DNA of 64,000 nucleotides, from the NCBI GenBank assembly GCA_029990175.1, contig JARKIP010000049.1, forward strand, positions 11,014,001 to 11,078,000, read 5' to 3'. Positions 50,726 through 62,200 of this stretch are shown here, piece after piece. Below the pieces are notes generated by a model. That model did no database searches, had not been told where the DNA came from, and saw only the letters and a list, made by a program, of their open reading frames with translations. The stretch's first letter is position 1. Each line of letters starts with the position of its first letter. The translations under genes and the position numbers were made by a program. This DNA is from Petunia secreta. Its lineage: Eukaryota; Streptophyta; Magnoliopsida; Solanales; Solanaceae.

Positions 50726-53054
50726 TGAGGATGGGATGGGGAAAAGTGAAATTGGGGTAAATGGGAAGAGTATAAGTGGAATTGGGGAAATAATGGGAGT
50801 AAAAGTGAAATAGGAGAAAATGGGAGGAGCAAAAGTGATAGTGGGGAAAATAGGAGGAATAATGTAAGGGTTTGGTATGTTATGGAAAAATATTGCTATG
50901 TTTTTGCTATATTTGTAATTATCTTGTGTTTTCCTCTATATAGGGTAATTTTACTAAAATGTTGCTATGTTTGGTAATTAAGCTCTAAAACTTGTACTTT
51001 TATGTAAAAAATCCATTAATCACGCACTGAGTAATTCCTTTTAGAATTACTACTCTTGAGTAGTCTGATCATGTTATTAATATAGAATAATGCATCTAAG
51101 TATTTTTCCGTAGCTTCTTCGCCATCGCCATGTTATAAACAATTAACTACTATGTATCTTCCAGACTAGGGAGAGACTAAATATTCTATGGCAAAATGTG
51201 GTCTTTTGTCATCATAAGAAACATATCTATATATTATTAAAAGGAATGTAGTAAGCCAATCGATAGAAGCCAAGTGTCACAGTAGTAGGAAGCCACATAT
51301 AAATTTTAGGTAAATTAGTTAGTTTTGGTTAGGTTAGTTGTTTTAGGGAAGTTATGTTTAGATTATTCAAACTAAAATATAAAATTTAAAAATCTGAATT
51401 TAATTGCAACGTTAAAAATTTCTGAATTTGTAAATAAGAATGTTAAACATATTTATTTAAAACATTGATTTTGTACCCATGAAATTGAGAACATGTCCAT
51501 TTGTACGTATTTATTCTCCTACATTTATCCAAATTTCTTTTAAAAAAATAAAATTTAGAAGTAAATTTAGTAAAAAGTGGGAAAATATGATAGTTTTTTT
51601 TCTTCAAGAGTAGTTAACTTCAAAAGAAACTGCCCCATGATGAAAGATTAAATGATAAACACCATGCTATTTAGTGGAAAGTTTTGACGTGCAACGTGTT
51701 TATGCATGAAATATATCCAACTGATTTTTAAAGAAAACTGCTCCTTTCTCCAACTAACTATCCACCCTTTTTCAGAGAACTACCCATTTCAATTCCATTA
51801 ACTTGCATCTCTTTCATTTGTCTATGTTAAAACTTACGAAAAGGCTACTGTAGAGAATGCTTGAAAGCATGGAACATATCTACATAAATTTCAAGAAAGC
51901 AGGACTCGTGGTTGTTATTTTGTATACACTACCCTGGTCTTTCGAAAGTCAATAGTAAAGCTAAGATCAATGGATGAACAATGTGAGTATTTTTCAGTTT
52001 TGTTTTAGCCTTCTTACGTTTACTTCTTTGTCTTATTGTAATTCATAGTCCCTAATGTCTTGATGAAATGACTTATCTTCCAATCAATCGTGTTATCAAA
52101 GTGCGGGACATTTTTATAGGAATTATAATTGTTTGCATGATCTTTGGTTTATCCGTTTATCAATAACTTCATGGCTCTTCATTTGTAAATTTTTCTACTT
52201 ATAGTCCTCAAGACTACCACTTCTAATTGCTATTTCTCATCCATTGCAGATTCATAAAGCTACAATAAGGCAATTGATGGAGCATTAATTTGAATTTATA
52301 ATCGAGAAAGGTGGCAATGCATACATTGGTAAATTTACGTTTATCATTTGTTTGATACATTTCAATGTCTAATTTACTGATGTTGATTGAGCAGTATTGC
52401 AATCAAATATGCCGTCTATTTGGTTTGGAACTGCACCTTCCCGATTATCCTTATGTAAGTAACATATATTTAGTTTTAAAATTTGCAATTAACTTGCAGT
52501 TACTTTTTGAATTTGTTATTCAAATTTTAAAACTTCTACCCGTTGCATGATATGGTAGTTTTCTCCATGTTTAGTTCCTCATATTAATTCTATAATTAGA
52601 TACATGCATAGCTTATTTTAAAAATTTACTTACTGATTCTGCACATATTGTATTTGATGAGTGGAGATGTGCTATTCATAAGGAATAATATAAAGATCTT
52701 AGCTTCTCAAGTAAAAATCTTTGTGAGCTCATAAAACGTTTGTTCTCATCTCTCACATATTTCATATAAGTTCTAAGTATGTGTGTGCGCTGTAACTTGA
52801 GGTTTATCTATTCATCTTAAATTTTTATTGTGAAGTAATTTTAAATTCTATAAGAGTTTGAGGCTAACCTTATTAGTTTACGACATGTTTTTATTTTCAA
52901 TCATGTACTTCATCTTTTGAGTTATTATTATGATGAAATAGATCTGAAATTTGACAAGAAAGAAATGTGATTTTAACACATTTGAGCCTGCGATGGAGCC
53001 TTTACTTTTGTAGGCTTTAGATGAAAAAATTATTTGAAAATGTCCAATTAATAT

Positions 53055-53728
53055 GAAGTGCCATAAACATGAATTTGCAGCTAAGTTAGAAACTTAAGCC
53101 ACGAGAAGCATAAGTTTTGTTTTCTATAAAAGAGAAAGTTAAACTTCATAAATTGAACTTTTATGTGCAAATAGTAAAAATTATGTACCACCATCATCTT
53201 TATTTAATGCCTTACAATATGTTTATATTTGTTTTTTTTTTTTTGTATTTTATCAAATTAAGAATCAAATTCATTATAGTTTGATGGTATAAAAAATTGT
53301 TATGGTTAAGTACTTTTACGTTAAAACTTATGGTGAGTTACTAATAATTTTTGAAGGAAAATGAATAGAAGTAGACAAGTAGTTGTGTCCTAATAATTAA
53401 TAGAGAAATTGGCTGATGATGTCTTTAATTAATATATGCAGTGTTAGAAAAATGAATTTGCTGACAAGTTGAGACCTAATCCACGACAAGCATAAACTTG
53501 AGTTTACAATAGAAGAGCAAGATAAATATCATAGAGTGAACTTTTATACACCAAAAATATAATATAATGAATGTACCACAATCTTCTTTATTTAATACGT
53601 TATAATATGTTATATTTTTGCAACTAATTGATCAAATTAAGAATGAATGTCCTTTACGTTTGATGGTAAAAAAGTTATTACTGTTAGTACACTTAAGTTA
53701 AAAACTTATGGTGAGTTACTAATGATTT
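53055..53728. repeat. Diverged tandem duplication inside the Helitron
   Basis: Two stretches of about 300 bp share a series of words in the same order: ATGAATTTGC, CCACGA.AAGCATAA, GTGAACTTTTAT or TTGAACTTTTAT, TTTATTTAAT, ATCAAATTAAGAAT and CTTATGGTGAGTTACTAAT. The second copy ends where the miniature LTR element was inserted. Confidence 0.7.
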
Positions 53729-54987
53729 TGATGCAGCACCATAAGGGAAATGAAGAATTAATACAGATAAGGGAGAAGAATTAAGAGAATGAATTAAATT
53801 TCAAGTTTTATTAATCAACTGAACTATCTAATATTGAACCAGAGATACCCTATTTATAGTAGGTAACTTTGGTAAAATCCTAAAAGATAAACTTTATCTC
53901 TAACTAAGAAATAAAGATAAAATAAAAGATAATAATAAATTAATCTAATCTAGCAAGATGACAATAAGGATAAACTCTATCAGATTAAATGATAATAATA
54001 ACTTAATTAATAAAATGAATATTAAATTATTCAATTCCCTTAGGATCTACATTATTCTCTTCGTGTGGATCAAAACTCGACTCCGGTGAGTATGACTGGT
54101 GATATGATTCCAAAATTTCAAGCAAATAATATTCGTCCTTATGGATCCATTAGCAACATGTAATAGATGATTCTTTTGTTGAACAAGGTCTATGTGTGAA
54201 CCTTCAAATCTCACATTCACATTTTTTTCCTCCACTAATGATTTCTTTTCGAAATGAGAGTTTATTGCAGTGATAAAAAAAATGTATCATTTGAATAAAT
54301 ATTAGTGAAAACCTTGAAAGAACAATAAGAACCTTCTTCAAATATATGAGCTTTGGTCTCTGAGGAATATTCAAACATTTCGTCGAACACCTGAACATCG
54401 CTAACCTCCTCAGTATTTTGCTTATCTTCTACTGACTTAACCACATCCAAAATTTCTGCAGCTTCAGGGAGTATCATGGAGCGTGCATACCACTTATTCT
54501 GAATGTCGTCGAATTTTTTGATCATACGAGAGGTAGTTTCCATCATTTCCAATAATAAGTCTTCATTGACTTTGGGATCGTAGTGGATAGCAGTAGAAGA
54601 ATATAGATCCATGGAGTCAGAATTGATAAAGGCTCTGATACCAAAATTGATGCAGCACCATAAGGAAAATAGAGAATTAGAAGAAGAATAGAGATAATTG
54701 AGAAGAATTAAGATAATGAACCAGATTTCAAGTTTTATTAATCAACTGAGCTTTCTAACATTGAACCAGAGACACCCTATTTATAGTAGGTAACCTTGGT
54801 AAAATCCTAAAAGATAAACTTTATCTCTAACTAAGAGATAAAGATAAAATAAAAGATAATGATGAATTAATATAATCTAGCAAGATAACAATAAGGATAA
54901 GGATAAACTCTATCAAATTAAATGATAATAATAACTTAATTAATAAAATAAATATTAAATTGTCCAATTCTCTTAGGATCTACATCA
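53729..54987 (-). mobile_element. TRIM-like miniature LTR retrotransposon
   Basis: Two direct repeats (53729-54054 and 54648-54987) begin TGATGCAGCACC and end near GGATCTACATCA. The pair is flanked by GATTT on both sides (53724-53728 and 54988-54992). The minus strand reads TGGTATCAGAGCC just inside the right repeat, a full initiator tRNA-Met primer site, and a purine run (GAAGAGAA) lies inside the left repeat. The internal region is only about 590 bp. At 1.26 kb with no pol, it fits the TRIM class, mobilised in trans. Confidence 0.88.
54262..54612 (-). CDS. 116-codon frame inside the TRIM, function unknown
   Basis: This minus-strand frame starts with ATG 36 bases downstream of the primer-binding site. 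The product is acidic and hydrophilic (for example LLLEMMETTSRMIKKFDDIQ and VVKSVEDKQNTEEVSDVQVF). It could be a relic of a gag N-terminus or simply an open frame. No zinc knuckle or enzyme motif is present. I do not recognise it. Confidence 0.35.
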   Translation of the reverse strand: MDLYSSTAIHYDPKVNEDLLLEMMETTSRMIKKFDDIQNKWYARSMILPEAAEILDVVKSVEDKQNTEEVSDVQVFDEMFEYSSETKAHIFEEGSYCSFKVFTNIYSNDTFFLSLQ

Positions 54988-55826
54988 GATTTTAGAGAAA
55001 AAACGCATAAAAGTATATATGTATTGGCAAAATAAATTTAAAAGGCCACAAATTAAGTAGAAATTTCAGACATGTCGTTCACTTCAAAGGTCGGACATGA
55101 ATTTTAATTACCTTTTTTCATTGATTGTAACTCCTTACGTTTTTCTTTAATCTATGTATAATATTCTGTTATCTTATAGGCAATAGTTTTGTATAGATAA
55201 AGGTAGAATAGAATAAACTACATATTAGAAAAACTAAACCAATTAAGCACCTTACAGGCAGGCAAATAGTTGAGTTTTAAGACTCAATAGTAATAATTTA
55301 ACATATTTGCTACTTTGATATAAAATATTTGCAATATTTAGTTCTTATTGATTTAGTCCGCGCATCGCGCGGGTACTATACTTGTATGGTAAAAAGGAAA
55401 ATTTTGAGGGAGTTTATCGATGATAAACATTGAGCTAGTTTAGAATAATAAGTTTATCAATGTTGCCTGGGTGCTTGTGCGTGGAAGTATCTCATACAGT
55501 AGGTCCTCTTCATCATTCACGAGTTGTTCCTTTCTAGTAGCTCATTCAAACAAGAACAGATCACAAATTAAAAGTGAACCTTACATATTACTCCATGACA
55601 CATTAATGTAAGCACCCAAACCGATCCGGTCCAATCTGATTCACCAGTGGGCCAAGACCAGTTTTTTATCGGTCCGATTTAACGGTTTTTTTCTTAAGCT
55701 CAGCTCGGCCCACAGCCTCCTTCCTCATTGTCCAAGACCGTTGATAATGAACCAGTCTGATCCGATCTTATACCAATTTGGTCCGTATTGAGCCAGTTCG
55801 ATTTGATTGACATGTATAATTTAAAT

Positions 55827-55897
55827 TAGTTGAGTTAATAAAAAGATATGAATGGTTGTTAGAAAAATGAGATAGTAATAATAGTAGTAATTTAATA
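55827..55897. other. Short spacer
   Basis: AT-rich DNA between the hAT-like element and the next Stowaway. Confidence 0.5.
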
Positions 55898-56156
55898 CTC
55901 CCTCTGTTCCAAAATGGTTGTCATAGTTCGGATTTCGAGAGTCAAACGAGTTCATTTTGACCGTGAATTTAAACATATAATCTTTAAGTTTTTTGTAACG
56001 ATGTTTATATATTTAGAAACTAAATAAAAAGTACTATAAGTTACAATAATTAATAATTCAAAATATTTAAAAGATATATGAAAATATTACGGTCAAAGTT
56101 AAACTCGTTTGACTCTCGAAATCCGAACTATGACAACTATTTTGGAACGGAGGAAG
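55898..56156. mobile_element. Stowaway MITE, well preserved
   Basis: It begins CTCCCTCTGTTCCAAAATGG and ends in its near-perfect inverse, with TA on both sides (55896-55897 and 56157-56158). The inverted repeats extend past 50 bp through TCATAGTTCGGATTTCGAG. At 259 bp it is a typical Tc1/mariner-derived MITE, and it has strong fold-back potential. Confidence 0.92.
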
Positions 56157-56158
56157 TA

Positions 56159-57421
56159 CTGAAGAATAAGGATAACGCAGTAGATGACAAAGGGGAAGGC
56201 AGCGTCAAGTGGATTTCGAGAAGTTACTAGAGGACTGACACTAAAGTCAGTTCAAAACACAGGGAATGAAGAAGCTTCAAAGTGGCTTCACCAGTCCAAC
56301 TATGACCACATGGCCGGTTAGTTTCAGTTTGTACGGACGCAAATGGACTTACCTGTTCATCTGCAGCCGTCGCCGCGTGGGTCCATTTATTTACTAGTCA
56401 CCCGCGCCATCTTAAAGGGACCAATTTTTTTTTTTTTGTAAAATGCCACTCTCTTTACAATTATTTACTTCAGCAACCCCATACTTTGATCTATGAATTT
56501 ACATTTCATTTCTTTTTTCTTTTCTTGCTTACAAGGATAATATTATTAATATTAGATCACATCCAATAATATATTGCCATGTTATGTTAGACAGGGTGCT
56601 CTTCAACCATGTGTACCTCCTAAAGAGTCCAATATAAAAAGATTATCACAATAAAAGAAGGGCGCTGTGTTAGTATAATCCATTTGTGACAATCATTAGC
56701 TAGTTGATGATCACACACCTCATATAATTTGTTAGCAAATAATTGATACTCCTAATAGTTTATAAACTTGAAAAACCTTTATGGTTCATTCATCATAATA
56801 AATAAATGTGAGGTTCTTTTAGCCTCATTAGCAAACAAAAGAGATCTCATATGCGGTACATTTACGTGGATGAGACATGAGAGTACTTACAGTTTGGAAC
56901 AATTTAATGTGCATCTTCTTCTTTGAAGATCTAGTTCCCTCTCTCTTTCTTTCTTTAAAGAAGAGACGAAAAGGACAAAAGCACTTCTTGTGATCTCCTT
57001 GAGATAGATGTCAATTTTCCAACTACCTAATGAGACATCATATTAATTCTTTGAGCTGGGAAGCGGTGCCCTTATTACTCTTGTGGGGGATCTTCAAACA
57101 ATTCCGATCCCACAAGAAGAAAATATTAATGCAACTTTCATTGGTTGGCCACTCTAGTAATAGACAAATGTATACTATCCTTTCGTACCAGTCCCTGCTG
57201 CAACTTTTTTTTAAAATTAATTTGATTTGGAAAAATGACAATTTTTTAAATTTAAAAATAATTTAATTTCAATATTCTCACTTTATATAAATAAAATAAT
57301 TCTAGCCAAACAAATAATCTAAGCTTCTCAATCTTAAAATTTTTGCTGGTTTAAACTTCGAAACATAATGTGGAACGAAAAGAGTAGTATTTTTGTACTT
57401 TTGGTGGCGCAAGTTATAATA
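56159..57421. other. Gene-free spacer
   Basis: No gene or clear transposon recognised. A T-run lies near 56426, and short frames near 57030-57266 overlap on both strands without resembling any protein. Confidence 0.5.
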
Positions 57422-57423
57422 TA

Positions 57424-58257
57424 CTCTCTCTGTTTAAGTTTATTTGTCCAAATTCAACTTTGCACTACAACCAAAACAAAATAAGAAAAATTAAACTTGA
57501 CAAATCTATCTTTATTTATTAGGCTAAATTATACAAATATACAAATATAGTAGCAGGTTTACAATAAAATAGCAACATTATGTCACTTTTCAAGAATAAC
57601 AATACTTTCTTAACGTTATATATACAAGTTATTAAAAAGAAAGATTTACTCAATAAAATTGAAAATACACCATGCACCAAAATCGCCCATAATTATAGGC
57701 ATGTCTTTTCATCTGTTCCTAATTTTTTGGGATTACAACTACCCAATTACTAATTCTATTGTATATCTTTTGTATGTTTATCGTATGGTGTATGTGTATA
57801 GTATGTATATTGTATGGCTATTGTATGTGTAATGTATGACTATTGTATGTGTACTGTATGGCTATTATATGTGTATTGTATGGCTATTATTTCTTACGTA
57901 TGCCTATTGTCAATTTTCAATAGATGATTTTGAGGTGAGAGAAAAAATGTTGGGTGCATAAATATATGATTAGATTTATCTTTTTTTCAAAAAAATTACA
58001 TTTTCTTTTCTTTTTAAATACATTATGCTATTTTTTGTAGCAAAAAATAAGAATGTTGCTATTTTTGGTAAGTTTTGAAATATTTATATATTTTGTAATA
58101 AAAGTACATAAAGTTATACTCTGTGTAATTTTTTCTATTTATTATACTTTGTTGTAGTTTTCAGTTAATTGGAAAGGAATTTGAATTGCTAAAAGGACAA
58201 GTAAATTAAGAATTTGACTTTGCTAAATTTGGACAAGTAAACTTTAAACGGAGGGAG
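57424..58257. mobile_element. Stowaway MITE interrupted by another element
   Basis: The left end CTCTCTCTGTTTAAGTTTAT and the right end, whose reverse complement is CTCCCTCCGTTTAAAGTTTA, are inverted repeats. TA lies on both sides (57422-57423 and 58258-58259). Inside the left arm, ATTTGTCCAAATTCAA pairs with AATTTGGACAAGT at the right. Removing the 604-bp insert and one 9-bp duplication leaves 221 bp. Confidence 0.85.
57532..58135. mobile_element. Mutator-like MITE nested in a Stowaway
   Basis: An exact 9-bp duplication, TATTTATTA, flanks it (57523-57531 and 58136-58144). The left end GGCTAAATTATACAAATATA and the reverse complement of the right end GAAAAAATTACACAGAGTAT are only loosely inverted. 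The core holds several GTATTGTATGGCTATT units (57770-57890). Superfamily assignment rests mainly on the 9-bp duplication, whose AT-rich sequence weakens it. Confidence 0.65.
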
Positions 58258-58259
58258 TA

Positions 58260-59071
58260 TATATTTTTTTTATTGTATCTACAATTTTACTTATGATACC
58301 AATTACTTATTGGACCGACACAAACTACCCGATAAAAAGAATCACACAATTATGTAGAGTGGTAAGCAAAAACTTACTCCACTATTTAAAGATTCCTACG
58401 AATAATGATCACTTCTAATTCTCGAGAGTTCATTAGAATTATTTCTAAGATTCCTAAAAGTATTTTGCGCACACAATAATTATTGTAGTTGCAAATACTA
58501 TCATGTAATATGATCTTGCTACCTTAACAAAAAAAAAATGATCTTGCTACAAAACCCAACTCTGATCACCTAAAAGAAAATAAAAAACAACGACCCACTC
58601 ATCACTCATAGGTTCTATACTAGGGTTTTAATTAATATGCCAAACAAAATAAATAATCATTAATTAATGATCCAAAAAAAAAAAAAAAAATTTGTAGAAA
58701 GTAGCCAAACTTTGTGCTTACATGATTATCCCACGCTTTACAAGTATTAGCAGTACGCCCAGTACTAATCAACTAGTTATTGGAAATGTTCAAATTGTAA
58801 ACGCTAGTTTGTTTAATAAAAATATAGATATATAAAAATAAAAACTACAATAAATACATATGACTTGTATGCTTTGAAGAATTCCTTTTATCAATTTTTT
58901 ATTTATAAGTTGAACCGTTCCAATAAAACAAAAACAAATGATTCAAAGAGTTGCAACTTTTAAAAGACAGTGGCAAAATAGTAATTAATCTGGTACTCAG
59001 GGGGCAAATATTAAAAACTAGAAACCACTTTTTAAAAGTCAACAAATTCCCTCGCCTTCTTTTTATGTGTG
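58260..59071. other. Intergenic DNA upstream of the kinase gene
   Basis: AT-rich, with poly-A runs near 58530 and 58673. No gene recognised. It presumably holds distal promoter elements of the downstream gene, but none can be named from sequence alone. Confidence 0.5.
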
Positions 59072-59212
59072 TATATATACTTTTCCTCCTCTCTTCTAAA
59101 TCTTCTTCTATATTTTTTACAAACTTACCTTTTTTTTTCCTTCATTGCTAGTAAGTATAGTAATTTATTTAACAGTAATTAATCAAAAAGAGTAAGGGTA
59201 CTCTTGTAAATT
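59072..59212 (+). promoter_or_regulatory. Core promoter and 5' UTR of the diacylglycerol kinase gene
   Basis: TATATATA at 59072-59079 is followed by a CT-rich run (59081-59120) of the kind seen at many plant transcription starts. The ATG at 59213 follows about 100 bp later, leaving room for a short 5' UTR. No other TATA-like site in good context lies closer. The exact start site is inferred. Confidence 0.55.
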
Positions 59213-62200
59213 ATGGAATCGCCGGCGAGTAAACGAACAGGGTCAGCAAGATCATCAGTAGTAGAGTCAATAAAAGGATCAACATTAGCCGGAGTTACAA
59301 TTTCTAAAGAGCAACTCCGGCGAAGGATTACTATGCCGGAATATTTACGGCTGGCTATTAGAGAAGCTATACAGACTAAAGATTTAGATACTGTGAAGAA
59401 ATATTTTGACGCGGTTGATGGAGCCGAGCCGCCGGCTGAGGAGCCGATTGTTGTGTTTATTAATAGTAAAAGTGGTGGTAGACATGGCCCACAGTTAAAA
59501 GCTAGGTTGCAAGAACTCATGGGTGAACAACAGGTCATCATCATTTTTTTTTTTTAACTTTTGTTTTAAGTATTTAGTACGGAACACTGCGTGAATACGG
59601 GATGCTTGATGCATTTTGACGTCTTTTATGTGAAATGTTTATAATATTGATGTTACACATTTTTTTAATACGTAATATAGATGTTCTGTAAAGGATTTTT
59701 TTAAAATATTTACAGTTAAAGTTAAAAAGTAAAATTTATAATATTGAAATAATATTAGTTACGTGTTACAATAAGTAAATGTGATGTGATAGTGTGAAAA
59801 TAGTTTATTTTGACGTGTATTCGAGTATGGAACTGAACTGGAGTTCTTAGTGTAACTACAGAAGTAAAAGTTTTATTCTTTTATTTATCTTTTTTAGAAT
59901 GAGGCCACTTCATTTTCCAATTATTTTCTGTTTTAGAAAAGTTTTTTTTTTTTTTTTGGTGGGATTATTATGCTTGGGACATAGGTATACATGTATTATA
60001 GTTGTGGAGTGTAATGTATATGTTTTGATTTTTGGTATAACAGTGGAGTCTTGGCCAGTTTGTGTGTCTGCGTGTTATAATTTATTTATTGCAGATCATG
60101 GTTCCTACTTGAATTTCTCTAGCTGAGGGTTTACCGGAAACAACCTCTCCACTTTGGTGGGGCAAAGTGTGCGTATATCTCACCCTCCCCAGACCCCACT
60201 TGTGGGATCCACGGGGATTGTTGTTGTTGGTTCCTACTTGAATTATAGTGACATGTTTTAGCTTTTGAAGAACACCTTTTGGGCAGTGTCTCTGGTAAAT
60301 TTGTCACGGGTATGCTAAAATGAGTTATATCGAGCGATTAAGAAAGCCAACATTTCTGTGAAATTTGGTTTTCATGTATAAATTCAGCTATTAAAATTTA
60401 AGCTTTGTGGTTACTCTGATGGCACTTTTCTTTTCTGACATTGCTTGGCAGGGTGAAAATAATGGTTGATGTAATTTGGTAGTTTTTATGAGAACATTCA
60501 GTTTGATAACCATATCATGTAAAATTTATGTTGAATTTTTAATACTGTATCAAATGGTATTGATTCTTTTCTCTTTTCTGGTGTCTTTGCTTTAAACTGT
60601 GCCAGGTTTTTGACCTTTCAGAAGTAAAGCCTCATGAGTTTGTTCAATATGGATTGAGTTGCCTGGAGAAGTTTGCTGCTCTTGGTGACAACTGTGCAAA
60701 AGTGACTCGTGAAAAGATAAGAGTCGTGGTATGGATATGCAGTTGATGTAATTTTGGAACTCTTTTCAGTAGCTCATAGTAGATTTTCCCAGTGCATTCC
60801 ATTTTAGATTTGTTATTAGGATACTTTTGCAAAAAGGATATGGTAATCAAGAAGCTATGTATTCAATCTGTTTGGCAGGCAGCAGGAGGTGATGGCACTG
60901 TTGGATGGATCCTTGGCTGCCTCGGAGAGCTTAAGAAACAGGGTCGGGAGCCAGTTCCACCAACAGGCATAATCCCACTTGGCACAGGAAATGACTTATC
61001 CCGGAGTTTTGGTTGGGTAAGATTCTGTGTGAACATTTTTACAGCTCGTATTCTGTCCAGCCGTCTGAACTTCCTTAAAATCTACTTTTCAGGGTGGTTC
61101 ATTTCCTTTTAACTGGAAGTCTGCCACAAAAAGTATCCTTGACAGAGTTGCAAAAGGTCCAATTCGCCGTCTGGATAGGTGAATTATTTGCGTAGTACTT
61201 GATAGCATATTCTCTAGTTTTATTGTAATGAGACTGCTTTACTTCAACAAGCTGTTCAATTCAATTGCTGAAGATTGTTTTGGATTCGAGTACAGTGTAG
61301 CCATTGTGAATTTCTATCTGAAATCTTTATAGGAAAAGAATCTTTATCTGAAATTTGAAATTTGCAACCAAATATATTGAAGCATACTATTTCCTTGTAA
61401 TTGGTCCTCAATGCACAAGAAATGCTTTTTTCTTCGTTTAATTACTTGATAATGTTTTATTTTTTCTTTATCCTTGCTGAAGTAAAATTTCTGTATAAAG
61501 AAGCCTGTTAAAGGATCTCTGATGTGTTTCAGATGAAATCTTACTTTTAGCAAACTTAATGATGGATTTCTAGCATCGGTCGATTAATTTTAGGAAAGAT
61601 GTATTTCGTTTCTTCTTTTCTTTTTCATCTTCTATCTCAGTAACTTGTGGCTTGTATACTCTGAGCTATTTCATGAAACAGAAGCTTTCATTTGCAGTTG
61701 GAATCTTGTAATGTCAATGCCAGCCGGGGAAAAACTGGAAACACCTCACTCTTTGAAACCTACAGAGGATGCATCTCTTGATCAGGTCATTGAAATTCAT
61801 TCTTACAAATTTCTTAACTGCTATATGGACATGCATTGGATGGTATCTATCCTAATGTTGTATATTTATACTATTCTGCACGAAGGTCATTTTTATTGGC
61901 TCCTTGCAACAAACTAAGCTCCTAGTAGATTGGTTAGAAGTCAAGGGTGAGTGTAGAGAAAGTTGTTAAGAACAAGCATTCAGGCTATCACTTGCAGGAT
62001 TGCCTAATTACTTTTGCTTTCTACTATTTTAGTGTTAGATGCTCAACTGGGATGAGTACTGTTCCACTATTTCTGGTTGTTAAGCTGTATCTGTTTCCTA
62101 CTTTCCTTCATTTAGCTTATGCAGGGTCTTATTCTTGTGCCGCCACCCAGACATTTTTTTTAATTATCCTCATCATATTCAATTTAGTTCACTTGCCATA

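Larger units (their letters stand above)
49141..51014. mobile_element. Pack-MULE carrying a WRKY exon
   Basis: An exact 9-bp duplication, ATTAATCAC, flanks it (49132-49140 and 51015-51023). The left end GGGTTTTTTACACAAATATA and the reverse complement of the right end GGATTTTTTACATAAAAGTA are inverted repeats, and similarity continues inward through ATAGCAATATT-type words. It has no transposase. Inside are a CCACCCCA-rich block (about 49310-49400), a WRKY exon with its intron donor, likely intron DNA, and a minisatellite. A Mutator-type element with host gene sequence and no transposase is by definition a Pack-MULE. Confidence 0.82.
51226..55384. mobile_element. Helitron-like element
   Basis: The left end TCTATATATTATTAAAAGG, preceded by A, matches the usual plant Helitron start. 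Near the right end an exact hairpin, CCGCGC-ATC-GCGCGG (55358-55372), is followed 8 bp later by a CTTG terminus before T. The expected terminus is CTRR, so this one is slightly off. There are no inverted repeats or target duplications, as expected. I see no Rep/helicase, so it is non-autonomous. A miniature LTR element lies inside, and about 53055-53340 is repeated with divergence at about 53435-53728. Confidence 0.7.
48814..55818. mobile_element. hAT-like element, host of a transposon nest
   Basis: The left end TATACTTGTCAATTGGGCC and the reverse complement of the right end TATACATGTCAATCAAAT are inverted, and both resemble the ends of the element at 5104-6503, including CGGTCC-rich subterminal DNA. 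Flanking 8-mers ATCTAAAT (48806-48813) and ATTTAAAT (55819-55826) match at 7 of 8. Removing the inserts at 49141-51014 and 51226-55384 leaves about 970 bp, close to its relative. The alternative is that the two ends belong to separate copies, since the AT-rich duplication is weak evidence alone. Confidence 0.6.

Noticed and set aside
61645..61917. Separate small gene of 90 codons within the kinase
   Set aside because: It is kinase exon 5 (61698-61785) read through into both introns.
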